In this document: in pieces, positions 8,536 through 17,826 of the stretch
Position numbering within the stretch: position 1 is the stretch's first letter
Layout of the letters: the number at the start of each line of letters is the position of its first letter
Assembly: GCF_000526995.1 (NCBI RefSeq)
Contig: NZ_AZUI01000001.1
Location: 5,746,001 to 5,810,000 of the forward strand
DNA: 64,000 nt
Direction: 5' to 3'
DNA from: Lacrimispora indolis DSM 755
Lineage (GTDB): Bacteria; Bacillota; Clostridia; Lachnospirales; Lachnospiraceae
Made by a program: the position numbers and the translations under genes
Notes under the pieces: model-generated
Told to the model about the DNA's origin: nothing
The model's database searches: none
What the model saw: the letters and a program-made list of their open reading frames with translations, nothing else

Positions 8536-9921
8536 TTATTTTCCATATTCAGCTTTCAGCTTTGCAACCTGAGCGGCTGCCTCGTCAAAGAATGCCTGTG
8601 CAGCTTCGTCTGCGGTACTTGCTCCCAATTCGTATTTCTCATAATTGCTCTCAAAAGAGCTTGTAAATACGGCATCCTCAAAGATAGGGGAGTTGTTGAT
8701 AACTTCTGCCTGATCCGTGAAATCATAAGCCTGCTTTACGGCTCCCGTAATCTGCCCGTCTGCTTCAAGAGCAGCTTTTGCAGACTTTGATGCCACCATA
8801 CCTCTTTTGGAGCCCATGAGCTTTGTGCCTTCCGGATCATTTAAAATATACTGTAAAAATTCTGCTGCTTCTCTGGGGTGCTTGGAATTTTTTGAAATGG
8901 CAAATGTCAGGGACGGTTTTGCCATGGTTCCTTTAAATACTGCTCCGTCTATGGTCGGAAGGGGGGCTACGATGAGCTCATCTCCTTTATCTGCAAGTGT
9001 CTGTGCATTGGAAGCGATACCGCCTGTCCATTCAAGGACTCCCAAATATCCGCCGTCAATATATTTTGCATTCTGGGCGATGGATACGGGGTCATTTCCT
9101 ACATTTTCCAGGTAATCCTGTCTGGAACAGAACACATGAAGATCTGCCAGTTCCTTGTACCAGGTCATAGCTTCCTTGTAGTCTTCTACCGTATAATTCA
9201 TATTTAAGTTTTCATCGAATTCGCCTTTACCGGTCTTCTGCTGCAGATAATAAACGGCAGCAAAACGGAACGTGGGGCTTACGATTAAATAAGCATTTGG
9301 ATTCTGTGCTGTAATAGCTTTGGCCGCTTCCTTATACTCCTCAAATGTAGACGGGATTTCATTAATGCCCGCTCTCTCAAATGCGGATTTGTTCAAATAA
9401 ACGCCCAGAGTGTTCTGTCCGTAAGGAATAGCCTGCATCACACCGCCCGTCTTTCCTGTCTCTAAAAATCCCCCATCATACTGTGAAAAGTCAATGATAT
9501 CGGATAACTGATCCAAATCATAGAAGCCAGTTCCATCCGGACTGTATTTGATGAGCCACGGATAATTGACAGTCATGATATCTGCTTCCGTACCGCCTGC
9601 GTAACGAGTGGCAAAGGTCTCTTCCAGGTTCCCGAAGCCGGAAGGCTCTCCTGTCACTTCGATGGCGCCCGCATGAGCCGCATTAAATGCGTCAATAGCT
9701 TCCTGTGTCGCCTGATGGCGGTCGTCATTCCCCCACCAGGAAAAACTGATTTGTGCAAGCTCACCGGAGCCGGCGGCATCTGTCTTTGCCTCACCGGCAT
9801 TCCCCGACGTTACCGCATTCGTCTGTGCCGAACCTCCTCCATTGCCTCCGCAGCCGGTGAAACTGACTGTTGCCGCTAAAACTGCTGCAAGTACAGCTGA
9901 ACTTCTCTTCCACTTTTTCAT
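8536..9921 (-). CDS. Extracellular sugar-binding lipoprotein (family 1 solute-binding)
   Basis: The 461-residue protein carries a lipoprotein signal ending in FTGC (Cys at about residue 23), a Gly/Ala/Thr-rich linker, and a family 1 binding fold beginning ISFSWWGNDDRHQATQEAIDAF. It captures an oligosaccharide outside the membrane for the two downstream permeases. The GH67 neighbour suggests an aldouronic acid (glucuronoxylan fragment) as ligand. GGAAGG upstream sets the ATG. A 112-base gap separates it from GH67 and could hold an extra promoter (a TATAAT lies at 9951-9956), but no good -35 was found. Confidence 0.92.
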   Translation of the reverse strand: MKKWKRSSAVLAAVLAATVSFTGCGGNGGGSAQTNAVTSGNAGEAKTDAAGSGELAQISFSWWGNDDRHQATQEAIDAFNAAHAGAIEVTGEPSGFGNLEETFATRYAGGTEADIMTVNYPWLIKYSPDGTGFYDLDQLSDIIDFSQYDGGFLETGKTGGVMQAIPYGQNTLGVYLNKSAFERAGINEIPSTFEEYKEAAKAITAQNPNAYLIVSPTFRFAAVYYLQQKTGKGEFDENLNMNYTVEDYKEAMTWYKELADLHVFCSRQDYLENVGNDPVSIAQNAKYIDGGYLGVLEWTGGIASNAQTLADKGDELIVAPLPTIDGAVFKGTMAKPSLTFAISKNSKHPREAAEFLQYILNDPEGTKLMGSKRGMVASKSAKAALEADGQITGAVKQAYDFTDQAEVINNSPIFEDAVFTSSFESNYEKYELGASTADEAAQAFFDEAAAQVAKLKAEYGK

Positions 9922-10033
9922 AATACCTTTTCCTTCCTTTTCTTTTTCTTATTATATTTGCAGGGTTTGTGACCCCCCGTGCCGCCTGATTTTATTATGT
10001 GCGGTCATTTATGCCATTCACAACTGACATTTT

Positions 10034-11989
10034 TTAATCATAGATCTTTCTGCCATGAGCATCGGAAATTCCCGACTTGCGGTAAAAGTATGTATTGATT
10101 TGATCCCGCCAATTGATTGCATTTTCTTTTTGTTTCTTAATACGGTCCCTCACATTGGTGTAGCTTTCTTCATCCAGGAAAGGCTCCAGGCTCTCCCAGG
10201 TCCTCTCGTACTGCTCAACCTTCTCCGCTCCTGCAAAATGTGTGTCATATATATGCTGAATGACAGTCTTTCCTGAACGCAGGACGTGGGTATAGGGTAC
10301 ATGATGGAAAAACAGCAAAAGCTCATCAGGACAGGTGGATAAGTCTTCATATTCTCTGAATCTGGCATCTGAATACTGTCTCGTATATCCGGTGCCCCTT
10401 GCAACCGAACGTTCTCTGCCTACTCCGTTGCGGTCCGCATAATGATAGGTGCCCCATCTGTCGTATTCGTATCCGTCTATGTCTGCCCCGTAGTGAACAT
10501 TGGGCCTGCACATAAATCCCACTGCCAGGGGACATGTATAATCTTCATAAACGCCTCTGGAAGTAGTAAGAATATCCACAATTTTCGACGCCTGGTCTTC
10601 GGGAAGTTCAAAGGTCAGATTCACCCATTCCCTGGCTATCTCCTCTGAACTGAGGGAGTTGTCCCATACAAGCCTGCCATATCCGTATAGATTTGCCTGA
10701 GCCAGTTTGTTGCCTGTCCAGTTTGCGTCCATGCCTACACTTCCCACCGCCGCTATTCCTGATCGTTTGGGATCCGGTGAGTTCTTTTTGATCTCATTCT
10801 TTATGAAAGCATCCTTTCCATAACAGGTATCAAAATCCAAAGTCTCTTTCCACATGGGAACCAGATAGCAAATATCCACCTGATGCCCTGTATACTCCTG
10901 GGTAATCTGAAATTCCAGTATCTGATTTGTCTTTCTAAGTGCCCCGAAAAGCGGAGAATTAGGTTCTCTGATCTGAAAATCAATGGGACCATTTTTGATC
11001 TGAAGGATGACATTGCCTTCAAATTTGCCGTCGTGAGCCATAAATATATCATAAGCAGCCCTGGCACGGTCAAGAGATCTGTCTCTCCAGTCCTGTCCGC
11101 AGTTATATACAAAGCATCTCCAGATAATGATGCCTCCAAAAGGTTTGATCGTCCGCGCCAGCATATTTGCACCATCTTCATGTGTCCTGTCATATGTAAA
11201 CGGGCCCGGCTCTCCCTCGGAGTCCGCTTTCACGATGAAACCGCCGAACTGCGGGATCTCTTTGTATATATCAGCAGTCACTTGCTCCCACCATGCGGCC
11301 ACTTCCGGCAAAAGGGGATCCGCCGTGTCAAGCCCGCCTACCACTATGGGAGCGGCAAAGTTGATAGAGAGATATGTCCTGATTCCGTATTCGCTGAATA
11401 CATCGGCTATCTTTCTGATTTCTTTTAAATTCTCACTCTTTATAAAGAACGTCTCTTTTTTATGCACATTTACATTGTTGACCGATACGGCATTGATACC
11501 TGTACTCGCAAGCAGTCTGGCATAGGAGCGGACGATCTCCATATCTCCTCTAAAGTGGTTTCTATCATAGTAGATCGACTCTCCCGCGTAACCGCGTTCA
11601 ATGGAGCCGTCGAAATTATCCCAATGGTTTATCATGCGGATGCTCTGGTCCGGTTGGCTCTTAAAGGGGAGCCGTCCTTTGGTGATCAGAATACGGTGCA
11701 GACCGAATACTCCATAGAGAAGACCTTTCTCAGATGAGGCTGTTACTGCATAGCCTGCCTCTGTCTTTTCTATCTCATATCCGTCGCCTGTTCCGTCACC
11801 TGTCAGTGATAATACCAACGGGGATTTTGCATCATCCGACGGCTCTGCGTCTTCAAACAGAAGGGACAGCTCTCTCTCTATGGTTTTCATTACAACACTG
11901 TCTCTTCTATTTTTAATATAATAACTGGATATATCCGGCTGATGTACTCTCTTTTTCAGCCAGCACAGATCCCTTGTTTTTGACATCAC
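10034..11989 (-). CDS. aguA: Alpha-glucuronidase, glycoside hydrolase family 67
   Basis: This enzyme removes (4-O-methyl-)glucuronic acid from the non-reducing end of xylo-oligosaccharides. The ~650-residue sequence shows GH67 landmarks: RMINHWDNFDGSIERGYAG, the catalytic-acid region GGFIVKADSEGEPGPFTYDRTHEDGAN, and the FEGNVILQIKNGPIDFQIREP block. It has no signal peptide and so acts on imported substrate. GTG (11989) directly followed by ATG (11986) are both possible starts, 7 and 10 bases after AGGAGG. The end of the preceding oxidoreductase overlaps here, showing translational coupling. Confidence 0.96.
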   Translation of the reverse strand: MMSKTRDLCWLKKRVHQPDISSYYIKNRRDSVVMKTIERELSLLFEDAEPSDDAKSPLVLSLTGDGTGDGYEIEKTEAGYAVTASSEKGLLYGVFGLHRILITKGRLPFKSQPDQSIRMINHWDNFDGSIERGYAGESIYYDRNHFRGDMEIVRSYARLLASTGINAVSVNNVNVHKKETFFIKSENLKEIRKIADVFSEYGIRTYLSINFAAPIVVGGLDTADPLLPEVAAWWEQVTADIYKEIPQFGGFIVKADSEGEPGPFTYDRTHEDGANMLARTIKPFGGIIIWRCFVYNCGQDWRDRSLDRARAAYDIFMAHDGKFEGNVILQIKNGPIDFQIREPNSPLFGALRKTNQILEFQITQEYTGHQVDICYLVPMWKETLDFDTCYGKDAFIKNEIKKNSPDPKRSGIAAVGSVGMDANWTGNKLAQANLYGYGRLVWDNSLSSEEIAREWVNLTFELPEDQASKIVDILTTSRGVYEDYTCPLAVGFMCRPNVHYGADIDGYEYDRWGTYHYADRNGVGRERSVARGTGYTRQYSDARFREYEDLSTCPDELLLFFHHVPYTHVLRSGKTVIQHIYDTHFAGAEKVEQYERTWESLEPFLDEESYTNVRDRIKKQKENAINWRDQINTYFYRKSGISDAHGRKIYD

Positions 11990-13119
11990 TTAAGTTCCTC
12001 CTGATTTCCTCTGACGGCGTTTTGATTCGCCCCATGGAAATTTTTTCCGTTTTCATTTATACCGTCTTTATCATACAACAGGCTGTCCTTTCCCAAAGGC
12101 AGGCGGACTGTTGATCTCGTAAATCCGGATTGATAGATAGCCGTAATAACTTCAAGAGCCAGGCGGCCATCGGCACTGTCCTCCGGATGTATTTCTCCCT
12201 TTTCAATAAAGCTGATCACACGTTCAATCTGCGCCTCATGATTTTCTTTCGTTGGTTCCGGGAACGATTCCCGCACCTTCTCTATCTCTGCCACAGTATC
12301 CGGGTCGTCTACCGGAAATCCTGTATCTGTAGAGCTGCTGCTCCTGACCTCATAAGGAGAGGAGATGCCCGCCTTTTCACACTGGAAAGCAAGCCTTTGA
12401 TACTGGCCATGGGTCACCAGATTCACCGCAAGGGTCACGACTGCCCCGCTTTTATAGGTAAGTATTGCCGCTGACAAATCTTCTGTCTCGGCGTTATCAT
12501 GTGCAATATTTGCCAGAACAGCCGTTACAGTCTCAGGGGGACCCATAATCCAGTTGAGCAGATCGATCTGGTGTACACCATGATTGATGGTACAGCCTCC
12601 GCCTTCCTTCTCCCAGGTGCCTCTCCACCAAAGATCATAATAGCTGTGGCCCCGGTACCAGAATGACTCCACCTGGCCAAAGAGCACTCTGCCAACGGGT
12701 TTGCTGTCTATAAGTGCCTTAAGAATCTGATTTTCTTTCGTAAAACGGTTCTGGCAGACGACTCCTAAATAAGTGTCGGTCTCCTTTTGGACTGCTATCA
12801 TTTCGTCACATTCCTCCAGAGATAAAGCCATGGGTTTTTCCACCAGCACATGCTTTCCTGCCCTCATACATGCTATGGAAGCAGGCAAATGGGTGAAAGG
12901 CGGGGTACACACACTTACAAGATCAATATCCTGTCTTTTAAGCATCTCGTTATAATCCCCATAAACTTCCGCTGCCTCCAGGCCATACTTCTCTTTCAGC
13001 CGCTGTGCTTTCTCGGGAAAGATATCACACAGCGCAACTACCCGGCATCTGTCCGAAAGTGTAAGGTATGCCCTAAGATGTGCCTCTGCAATAACGCCCG
13101 TTCCGATGATACCTACCAT
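11986..13119 (-). CDS. Gfo/Idh/MocA family oxidoreductase
   Basis: The 377-residue protein has the Rossmann start VGIIGTGVIAEAHLRAY and the family EKP motif (VLVEKPMAL) near residue 95, followed by the C-terminal sheet domain with GGGCTINHGVHQIDLLNW. Such enzymes oxidise sugars or inositols with NAD(P). As first gene of the GH67 operon it may act on glucuronate or on a modified xylose; the exact substrate is unknown. It is closely similar in motifs to the gene at 56650-57828 (YDLWWRGTW in both). AAAGGA precedes the ATG. Confidence 0.92.
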   Translation of the reverse strand: MVGIIGTGVIAEAHLRAYLTLSDRCRVVALCDIFPEKAQRLKEKYGLEAAEVYGDYNEMLKRQDIDLVSVCTPPFTHLPASIACMRAGKHVLVEKPMALSLEECDEMIAVQKETDTYLGVVCQNRFTKENQILKALIDSKPVGRVLFGQVESFWYRGHSYYDLWWRGTWEKEGGGCTINHGVHQIDLLNWIMGPPETVTAVLANIAHDNAETEDLSAAILTYKSGAVVTLAVNLVTHGQYQRLAFQCEKAGISSPYEVRSSSSTDTGFPVDDPDTVAEIEKVRESFPEPTKENHEAQIERVISFIEKGEIHPEDSADGRLALEVITAIYQSGFTRSTVRLPLGKDSLLYDKDGINENGKNFHGANQNAVRGNQEELK

Positions 13120-13170
13120 AATACTTCCTTTCTCTAAACAGTTCTCCTGGGTGTGTCAGCATTTTGATTA

Positions 13171-13184
13171 AATAAACGTTTATT
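13171..13184. promoter_or_regulatory. Candidate operator, 14-bp perfect palindrome
   Basis: AATAAACGTTTATT lies in the 274-base divergent region between the GH67 operon and the AraC gene, about 52 bases upstream of the operon's first start codon. It may be bound by a LacI/GntR-type factor or by a global carbon regulator. The rest of the region is AT-rich without other clear sites. Confidence 0.4.
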
Positions 13185-13393
13185 ATGCTTTATATTTTAG
13201 CCAAATCCTCCAATATTGTGAATGTATTATTAAAATACTATTTGTAATTTTTAAATATATTTTTTACTTTGCATTCTCTATTGCACAACTTTACTGAACA
13301 AGATATACTAAATATACAATAAAAAACGTATATCAGAGACAGTCACCGTATTTTTCTAAAAAAATGACAAAAAAATAATGGGAGGCGCAGCTT

Positions 13394-14209
13394 ATGGAAG
13401 TAAATTTTGATAACATGATTCCCGAACTGCACTACTACATCCACAGAAAATGTACTGCCAGTTGGAAGATAGACCCGGATTACATACCTTTCATTGACAT
13501 CACATATGTCATTGCGGGAAAAGCCAGATACTTTATAGACGGTACAGAATATATCGTCCGGAAAGGCGATTTAATCTGCATCCCCAGAGGCACTCACAGA
13601 GCGGCGGTCAGCGTCCCTGAGGATCTGATGGAATGTTACTCCACAAACCTTTTCCTCAGAGATCAGAAAGGCGATGATATCTCCCTGCCCCTTGAATTAA
13701 TCAGCCATATTGGCAGCGTTCCCCAGCTCATTTCATGCTTCCATGAGATCCACGAAGAGTGGCTGAAGCGTGAGTTCGGTTACAAACTAAAGGTGAGGGC
13801 CAGTATGTGCCTGATCCTCTACCATATACTGGATCTCCTTTTCAATGAGAACCGGATCAGCAGTAAAGATATCCGTATCATCAACAGCATCCGCTACATG
13901 AGCACTCATTTTGCAGAAGATGTAAGCATTGATACCATGGCTGATCTGTTCCATATCCATCCGGTATACTATGGAAATCTGTTTAAAAAGGCCATAGGCA
14001 TGACATTCAAACAGTATCTCATATCACTGCGCCTGAATCATGCGGAAAATATGCTGAGGAGCGGCGAGGGCAACGTGGGAGATGCAGCTCTCCAAAGCGG
14101 ATTCTCCGATATATACTATTTTTCAAAATTATTTAAAGAAAAAAAAGGAATCCCCCCTTCAAAGCTGCTCCCGCCGGAGAGGAAGAAAAATGTGGAGGCA
14201 TTCAAATAA
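13394..14209 (+). CDS. AraC family transcriptional regulator
   Basis: The 271-residue protein has an N-terminal cupin sensor (DITYVIAGKARYFIDGTEYIVRKGDLICIPRGTHRA) and a C-terminal double helix-turn-helix (ADLFHIHPVYYGNLFKKAIGMTFKQYLISLRLNHAENML, then GFSDIYYFSKLFKEKKG). It probably activates the divergent GH67 operon and/or the genes downstream in response to a sugar. GGGAGG precedes the ATG. The next gene begins 14 bases after its stop. Confidence 0.93.
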   Translation: MEVNFDNMIPELHYYIHRKCTASWKIDPDYIPFIDITYVIAGKARYFIDGTEYIVRKGDLICIPRGTHRAAVSVPEDLMECYSTNLFLRDQKGDDISLPLELISHIGSVPQLISCFHEIHEEWLKREFGYKLKVRASMCLILYHILDLLFNENRISSKDIRIINSIRYMSTHFAEDVSIDTMADLFHIHPVYYGNLFKKAIGMTFKQYLISLRLNHAENMLRSGEGNVGDAALQSGFSDIYYFSKLFKEKKGIPPSKLLPPERKKNVEAFK

Positions 14210-14223
14210 AGAGGAGGATCGAT

Positions 14224-15147
14224 ATGAAGAAGAAAGCGCTCATCATCGGAGGAAGCGGAGGACTGAGCGGCCGTCTGGCTGCCCTGGCAAAAGAAGAATA
14301 TGAAGTTTGGGCAGTTACCAGAGGGCAGCGCCCCTTAGGTGACAAGATCCATCTTCTGAAAGCCGACAGAAACGATGCTGAAAATTTCCGGAAAACGATT
14401 TTAGATGCGGATACGGTCTGGGACATTGTTTTTGACTGCATATGTATGAATGAAAGACATGCCATGCAGGATTTAAATGTATTTCCCGGAGTAACCAAGC
14501 GCCTGGTAGTGATTTCCACGGATTCTGTATATGATCCCCGCAGGAAAGGCACTCCGCAGAAAGAAGACGGATATTTCGTCGAGGAAGAAGGGGAGCCTGA
14601 AGCACTCACCTATGCAGGCAATAAACGCCGTATGGAACATGTCTTTATGAACAACTTCAAAAGCACCTCCATGGCAATCACACTATTTCGCCCCGGTCAT
14701 ATCTACGGACCCGGTTTTCTTATGGGATGCTACCCGGAGCACAGCAGGCAGAAGGAACTTCCCCAGCTCATCCTGGACCGGGAGCCAATATCTCTTGTAG
14801 GCGGCGGGATCTATCTCACCCAGCCCGTATTTGTGGACGATTTAGCAAATTCCATGCTGGACTGCGCAGACAAACCAGGCGCTTATAACCGCATTTTCTG
14901 TATTGGAGGACCGAAGGCGGTGGAAAACCGAAGATACTATGAGATCATCGGGCAGCTGCTTGACAGAGATGTGAACATAAAAGAGATTCCGCTGACAGGT
15001 TACCTTGAAAAACACCCGGAGTACAGCGGCCACTTATGTCACCGGATCTATGATCTGTCTGCGTTGATGGAGGCCGGTGTCCGCCTGCCGGATACCCCCC
15101 TTGAAACAGGGTTAAAAATACACTTAAAATCACTGGGGTATCTTTAA
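14224..15147 (+). CDS. NAD-dependent epimerase/dehydratase family protein (extended SDR)
   Basis: The 307-residue protein opens with an NAD-binding GGSGGLSGRLAAL and has the Tyr/Lys pair of SDR enzymes in LTYAGNKRRMEHVF near residue 140, with RPGHIYGPGF following. It likely acts on a sugar or sugar acid, with the AraC regulator upstream and the aldo/keto reductase 39 bases downstream forming one operon. AGGAGG lies 7 bases upstream. Substrate unknown. Confidence 0.88.
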   Translation: MKKKALIIGGSGGLSGRLAALAKEEYEVWAVTRGQRPLGDKIHLLKADRNDAENFRKTILDADTVWDIVFDCICMNERHAMQDLNVFPGVTKRLVVISTDSVYDPRRKGTPQKEDGYFVEEEGEPEALTYAGNKRRMEHVFMNNFKSTSMAITLFRPGHIYGPGFLMGCYPEHSRQKELPQLILDREPISLVGGGIYLTQPVFVDDLANSMLDCADKPGAYNRIFCIGGPKAVENRRYYEIIGQLLDRDVNIKEIPLTGYLEKHPEYSGHLCHRIYDLSALMEAGVRLPDTPLETGLKIHLKSLGYL

Positions 15148-15186
15148 AAACGTTTTAAACCCACAAATAAATCCTGGAGGTATAAC

Positions 15187-16278
15187 ATGTATTACAAACA
15201 ATATGGGAACACCGATATGAAGGTCTCCGCCATCGGCATGGGTTGTATGAGATATGACGCAGACGATGTAAAATCAGGCAATTTCGAAAAATGCGCTGAA
15301 GTTGCGCTGTACGCCCATGAAAAAGGCATCAACTATTTTGATACTGCTCCTTATTACTGCGATGATAAAAGCGAGATCATCACAGGCATGGCCCTTTCCC
15401 AGCTTCCCAGAGACAGTTACTATATTTCCTCAAAAACCAATCTGGGCACAGTAGGCGGCAGTTATACAGAATCAGACTTTCGCAGAAGGCTGGAAACGAC
15501 ACTAAGCCGGCTGAAGGTGGATTATCTGGACTTTTATCACCTGTGGTGCATATTAAATCTGGATTCCTTTTCCAAACAGGTGGATATTCTTTACTCATTC
15601 TTTGAGAAAGCAAAATCAGAAGGACTGATCCGCAATATCGTATTTTCATCCCATATGCAGGGCAATGAGCTGGAGAACGCAGTCGCTTCCAATCTATTTA
15701 AAGGAATGCTCATTGGTTACAATGCCCTCAACTACCGCTTCCGCCAGACAGGCATCAAAGCCGCCTATGACAGTGGTATGGGTGTTGTAGTCATGAACCC
15801 ATTGGGAGGCGGCCTGATACCTGGAAACCCGAATACATTCCGCTATCTGACTGAAGGAACAGACCTAACCGTAGCACAGGCTGCCTTAAATTTCGTGGCC
15901 TCCCACAAAGAGATCACAATCACCCTGGCGGGCTGCACCACGAAAGCTCATGTAGATGATGCCGTGAAAGCCGTAGAAAACTTATCAGAACGTCCCGCAG
16001 CTGAAATCTATGAGGAATATGAGAATAAAGGCATGATCAGCAACGATCTCTGCACAGGCTGTGCATACTGCAAGCACTGTCCCAAAGATATTGATATCCC
16101 CAAATTCATGGATGCCTACAACATGAAGCTGCTGGGAAATGATATGTTTGAACGGCTGAAAGGTCACTGGCAGATATCAAAAGACTCCGCCGGAACCTGC
16201 ATCAAATGCGGTAAATGCGAGAAGCTTTGCACACAGCATCTGCCCATCATAGAAAGACTGGCTGAGATAGCAGGTTAA
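15187..16278 (+). CDS. Aldo/keto reductase with C-terminal 4Fe-4S ferredoxin domain
   Basis: Residues 1-270 form the AKR barrel, with the catalytic Asp/Tyr in FDTAPYYCDDKSE, Lys in ISSKTN and His in DFYHLWC. Residues ~290-345 hold two ferredoxin-like Cys clusters, CTGCAYCKHCP and CIKCGKCEKLC. The fused form is common in anaerobes, where electrons can pass through the clusters instead of or besides NAD(P)H. It follows the SDR gene and probably works on the same sugar derivative. GGAGG precedes the ATG. Confidence 0.93.
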   Translation: MYYKQYGNTDMKVSAIGMGCMRYDADDVKSGNFEKCAEVALYAHEKGINYFDTAPYYCDDKSEIITGMALSQLPRDSYYISSKTNLGTVGGSYTESDFRRRLETTLSRLKVDYLDFYHLWCILNLDSFSKQVDILYSFFEKAKSEGLIRNIVFSSHMQGNELENAVASNLFKGMLIGYNALNYRFRQTGIKAAYDSGMGVVVMNPLGGGLIPGNPNTFRYLTEGTDLTVAQAALNFVASHKEITITLAGCTTKAHVDDAVKAVENLSERPAAEIYEEYENKGMISNDLCTGCAYCKHCPKDIDIPKFMDAYNMKLLGNDMFERLKGHWQISKDSAGTCIKCGKCEKLCTQHLPIIERLAEIAG

Positions 16279-16345
16279 ATGCAAATATTTAAGACTGTTA
16301 ATCTTTACTTTTTTAATCCTTCCATCAGTGCTATAATAGAATCTG

Positions 16346-16375
16346 CAGGGCCGCATTTACTGCGGCCCTGTAATT
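16346..16375 (+). terminator. Stem-loop after the AraC-SDR-AKR operon
   Basis: CAGGGCCGCA and TGCGGCCCTG pair perfectly over 10 bases around TTTAC. The trailing sequence is TAATTCTT, a weak T-tract, so termination may be partial. It stands only about 25 bases before the next start and could influence that gene. Confidence 0.65.
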
Positions 16376-16399
16376 CTTACAATGATTGGAGTGATACTT

Positions 16400-17347
16400 A
16401 TGAACATCGTGCTACTAGAATCCCTGGGCATTCCGGACAGCCTTTTAAATGAATACGCAAAACCGCTGATCAAGGCCGGTCACCATTTTGCCGCCTATCA
16501 GAAGGATACTGATCCCGAAGTTCAGATCCAGCGGGCCGGACAGGCAGATATTATCATGATAGCCAATATGCCTCTGTCCGGACAGGTAATATCTGCCTGC
16601 GAACATTTAAAGTTTATAGATGTTGCATTTACAGGGGTCGATCATGTGGACCTGGAAGCAGCCAGATCAAGGGGAATAAAGGTCAGCAATGCGGCCGGAT
16701 ATTCCACGGAAGCCGTGGCAGAGCTTACCATATGCCTGATCCTCTCCCTCCTTCGCAATGTGCCCCAAGTGGAAGCCCGCTGCAGAGAAGGAAAAACAAA
16801 AGATGGCCTGGTGGGATGTGAGCTGATGGGAAAGACTGTGGGCATCATAGGTGCCGGAGCCATCGGCATCAGGGCCGCGGAGCTTTGTTCCGCTTTTGGA
16901 TGTAAGGTTCTGGCATACAAACGGCGCCTGACCGGAAACGAACCTTCCTTCATTGAATTCGTATCCCTTGAGGAACTCCTGTCCCGCGCGGATATTGTAA
17001 GCCTTCATTGTCCATTAAACGACGACTCCCGCCATTTAATAAACAGGGAAACCATTGGGAAAATGAAAAAAGGCGCTTATTTAATCAATGCCGCCAGAGG
17101 TCCTGTGGTGGATTCCAATGCTTTGGCTGAAGCCTTAGACACCGGTTACCTTTCCGGTGCAGGTATTGATGTCTTTGAAACAGAACCTCCCCTGGATCCG
17201 GCCCATCCACTTCTTAGAAGCAAAAATACGATCGTTACCCCTCACGTGGCCTTTGCTTCAGAGCAATCCATGGAGGCCCGGGCAAAAATTGTATTTGACA
17301 ACATCACAAACTGGATGGAAGGCTGCCAGTCAAACATCATTCTGTAG
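16400..17347 (+). CDS. D-isomer-specific 2-hydroxyacid dehydrogenase
   Basis: The 315-residue protein shows the family's NAD-binding VGIIGAGAIGIRAAEL and the catalytic Arg (INAARGPVVD), Glu (GIDVFETEPP) and His (VTPHVAFAS). It reduces 2-keto acids to D-2-hydroxy acids or the reverse. The ATG at 16400 is preferred over one at 16382, since TTGGAGTG lies 6-8 bases before it. Substrate may be a glycerate, glyoxylate or sugar-acid product; it cannot be fixed from sequence. Confidence 0.92.
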   Translation: MNIVLLESLGIPDSLLNEYAKPLIKAGHHFAAYQKDTDPEVQIQRAGQADIIMIANMPLSGQVISACEHLKFIDVAFTGVDHVDLEAARSRGIKVSNAAGYSTEAVAELTICLILSLLRNVPQVEARCREGKTKDGLVGCELMGKTVGIIGAGAIGIRAAELCSAFGCKVLAYKRRLTGNEPSFIEFVSLEELLSRADIVSLHCPLNDDSRHLINRETIGKMKKGAYLINAARGPVVDSNALAEALDTGYLSGAGIDVFETEPPLDPAHPLLRSKNTIVTPHVAFASEQSMEARAKIVFDNITNWMEGCQSNIIL

Positions 17348-17402
17348 AACAAAATCAGAATGAAAATTGGAAAATTTCATGTATTATTTGCACAAATAAT
17401 GC

Positions 17403-17430
17403 TTGTAATTCAGAATCATCGTGCTATAAT
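17403..17430 (+). promoter_or_regulatory. Promoter for the tRNA pair
   Basis: TTGTAA, a 16-base spacer and a perfect TATAAT end 8 bases before the first tRNA. Confidence 0.65.
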
Positions 17431-17438
17431 TTATTCAT

Positions 17439-17511
17439 GGGGATATAGCTCAGCTGGGAGAGCGATGCGTTCGCAACGCATAGGTCACGAGTTCGAGTCT
17501 CGCTATCTCCA
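17439..17511 (+). tRNA. tRNA-Ala (anticodon CGC)
   Basis: A 73-base cloverleaf: acceptor GGGGATA with TATCTCC, D-arm GCTC/GAGC, anticodon stem ATGCG/CGCAT with loop TTCGCAA, and T-loop TTCGAGT. The G3:U70 wobble pair that marks alanine tRNAs is present. The T-stem has an A-C mismatch at its outer pair. The terminal CCA is not encoded. Confidence 0.93.
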
Positions 17512-17517
17512 TGATAG

Positions 17518-17591
17518 GGAAGTATAGCTCAGCTGGGACGAGCGTTCGCCTCACACGCGAAAGGTCATGGGTTCGAGCCCCATTACTTCCA
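17518..17591 (+). tRNA. tRNA-Val (anticodon CAC)
   Basis: A 74-base cloverleaf: acceptor GGAAGTA with TACTTCC, anticodon stem TTCGC/GCGAA with loop CTCACAC, and T-arm ATGGG/CCCAT with loop TTCGAGC. The CCA end is not encoded. It lies 6 bases after tRNA-Ala and is surely cotranscribed. Confidence 0.93.
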
Positions 17592-17610
17592 GTTTCCCAT
17601 AAACGGTAGA

Positions 17611-17659
17611 AACACCGGAGTTCTTCGTAAACACGAGGTTTTCCGGTGTTTTTGTTTTT
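17611..17659 (+). terminator. Terminator after the tRNA pair
   Basis: AACACCGGA pairs with TCCGGTGTT, followed by a T-rich tract interrupted by one G. Confidence 0.85.
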
Positions 17660-17752
17660 CTAATGTACTGCTGTAAGAACTTTGCAAATTCATTCCTTTG
17701 CGAAGCTTGTAACTATTTGCATTTTTGTGTCGTATTTTCAGACATTAACAAG

Positions 17753-17786
17753 TAATCCACAATTATTTCCACATTATTGTGGATAA
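17753..17786. repeat. Inverted repeat containing DnaA-box-like sites
   Basis: TAATCCACAAT and ATTGTGGATAA form a 10/11 inverted repeat around a 12-base spacer that itself contains TTTCCACA. The right arm includes a perfect DnaA box (TTATCCACA on the minus strand), the left arm one with a single mismatch. The 392-base gap from tRNA-Val to the cold-shock gene contains this, a promoter and a hairpin leader, but no other gene. Confidence 0.5.
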
Positions 17787-17826
17787 GTGTCGTTTTAGTA
17801 TCGAAAAATAATGGATGATTTGGGGG

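Noticed and set aside
10883..11428. 181-codon plus-strand frame inside the GH67 gene.
   Set aside because: Antisense to a clear alpha-glucuronidase with intact motifs.
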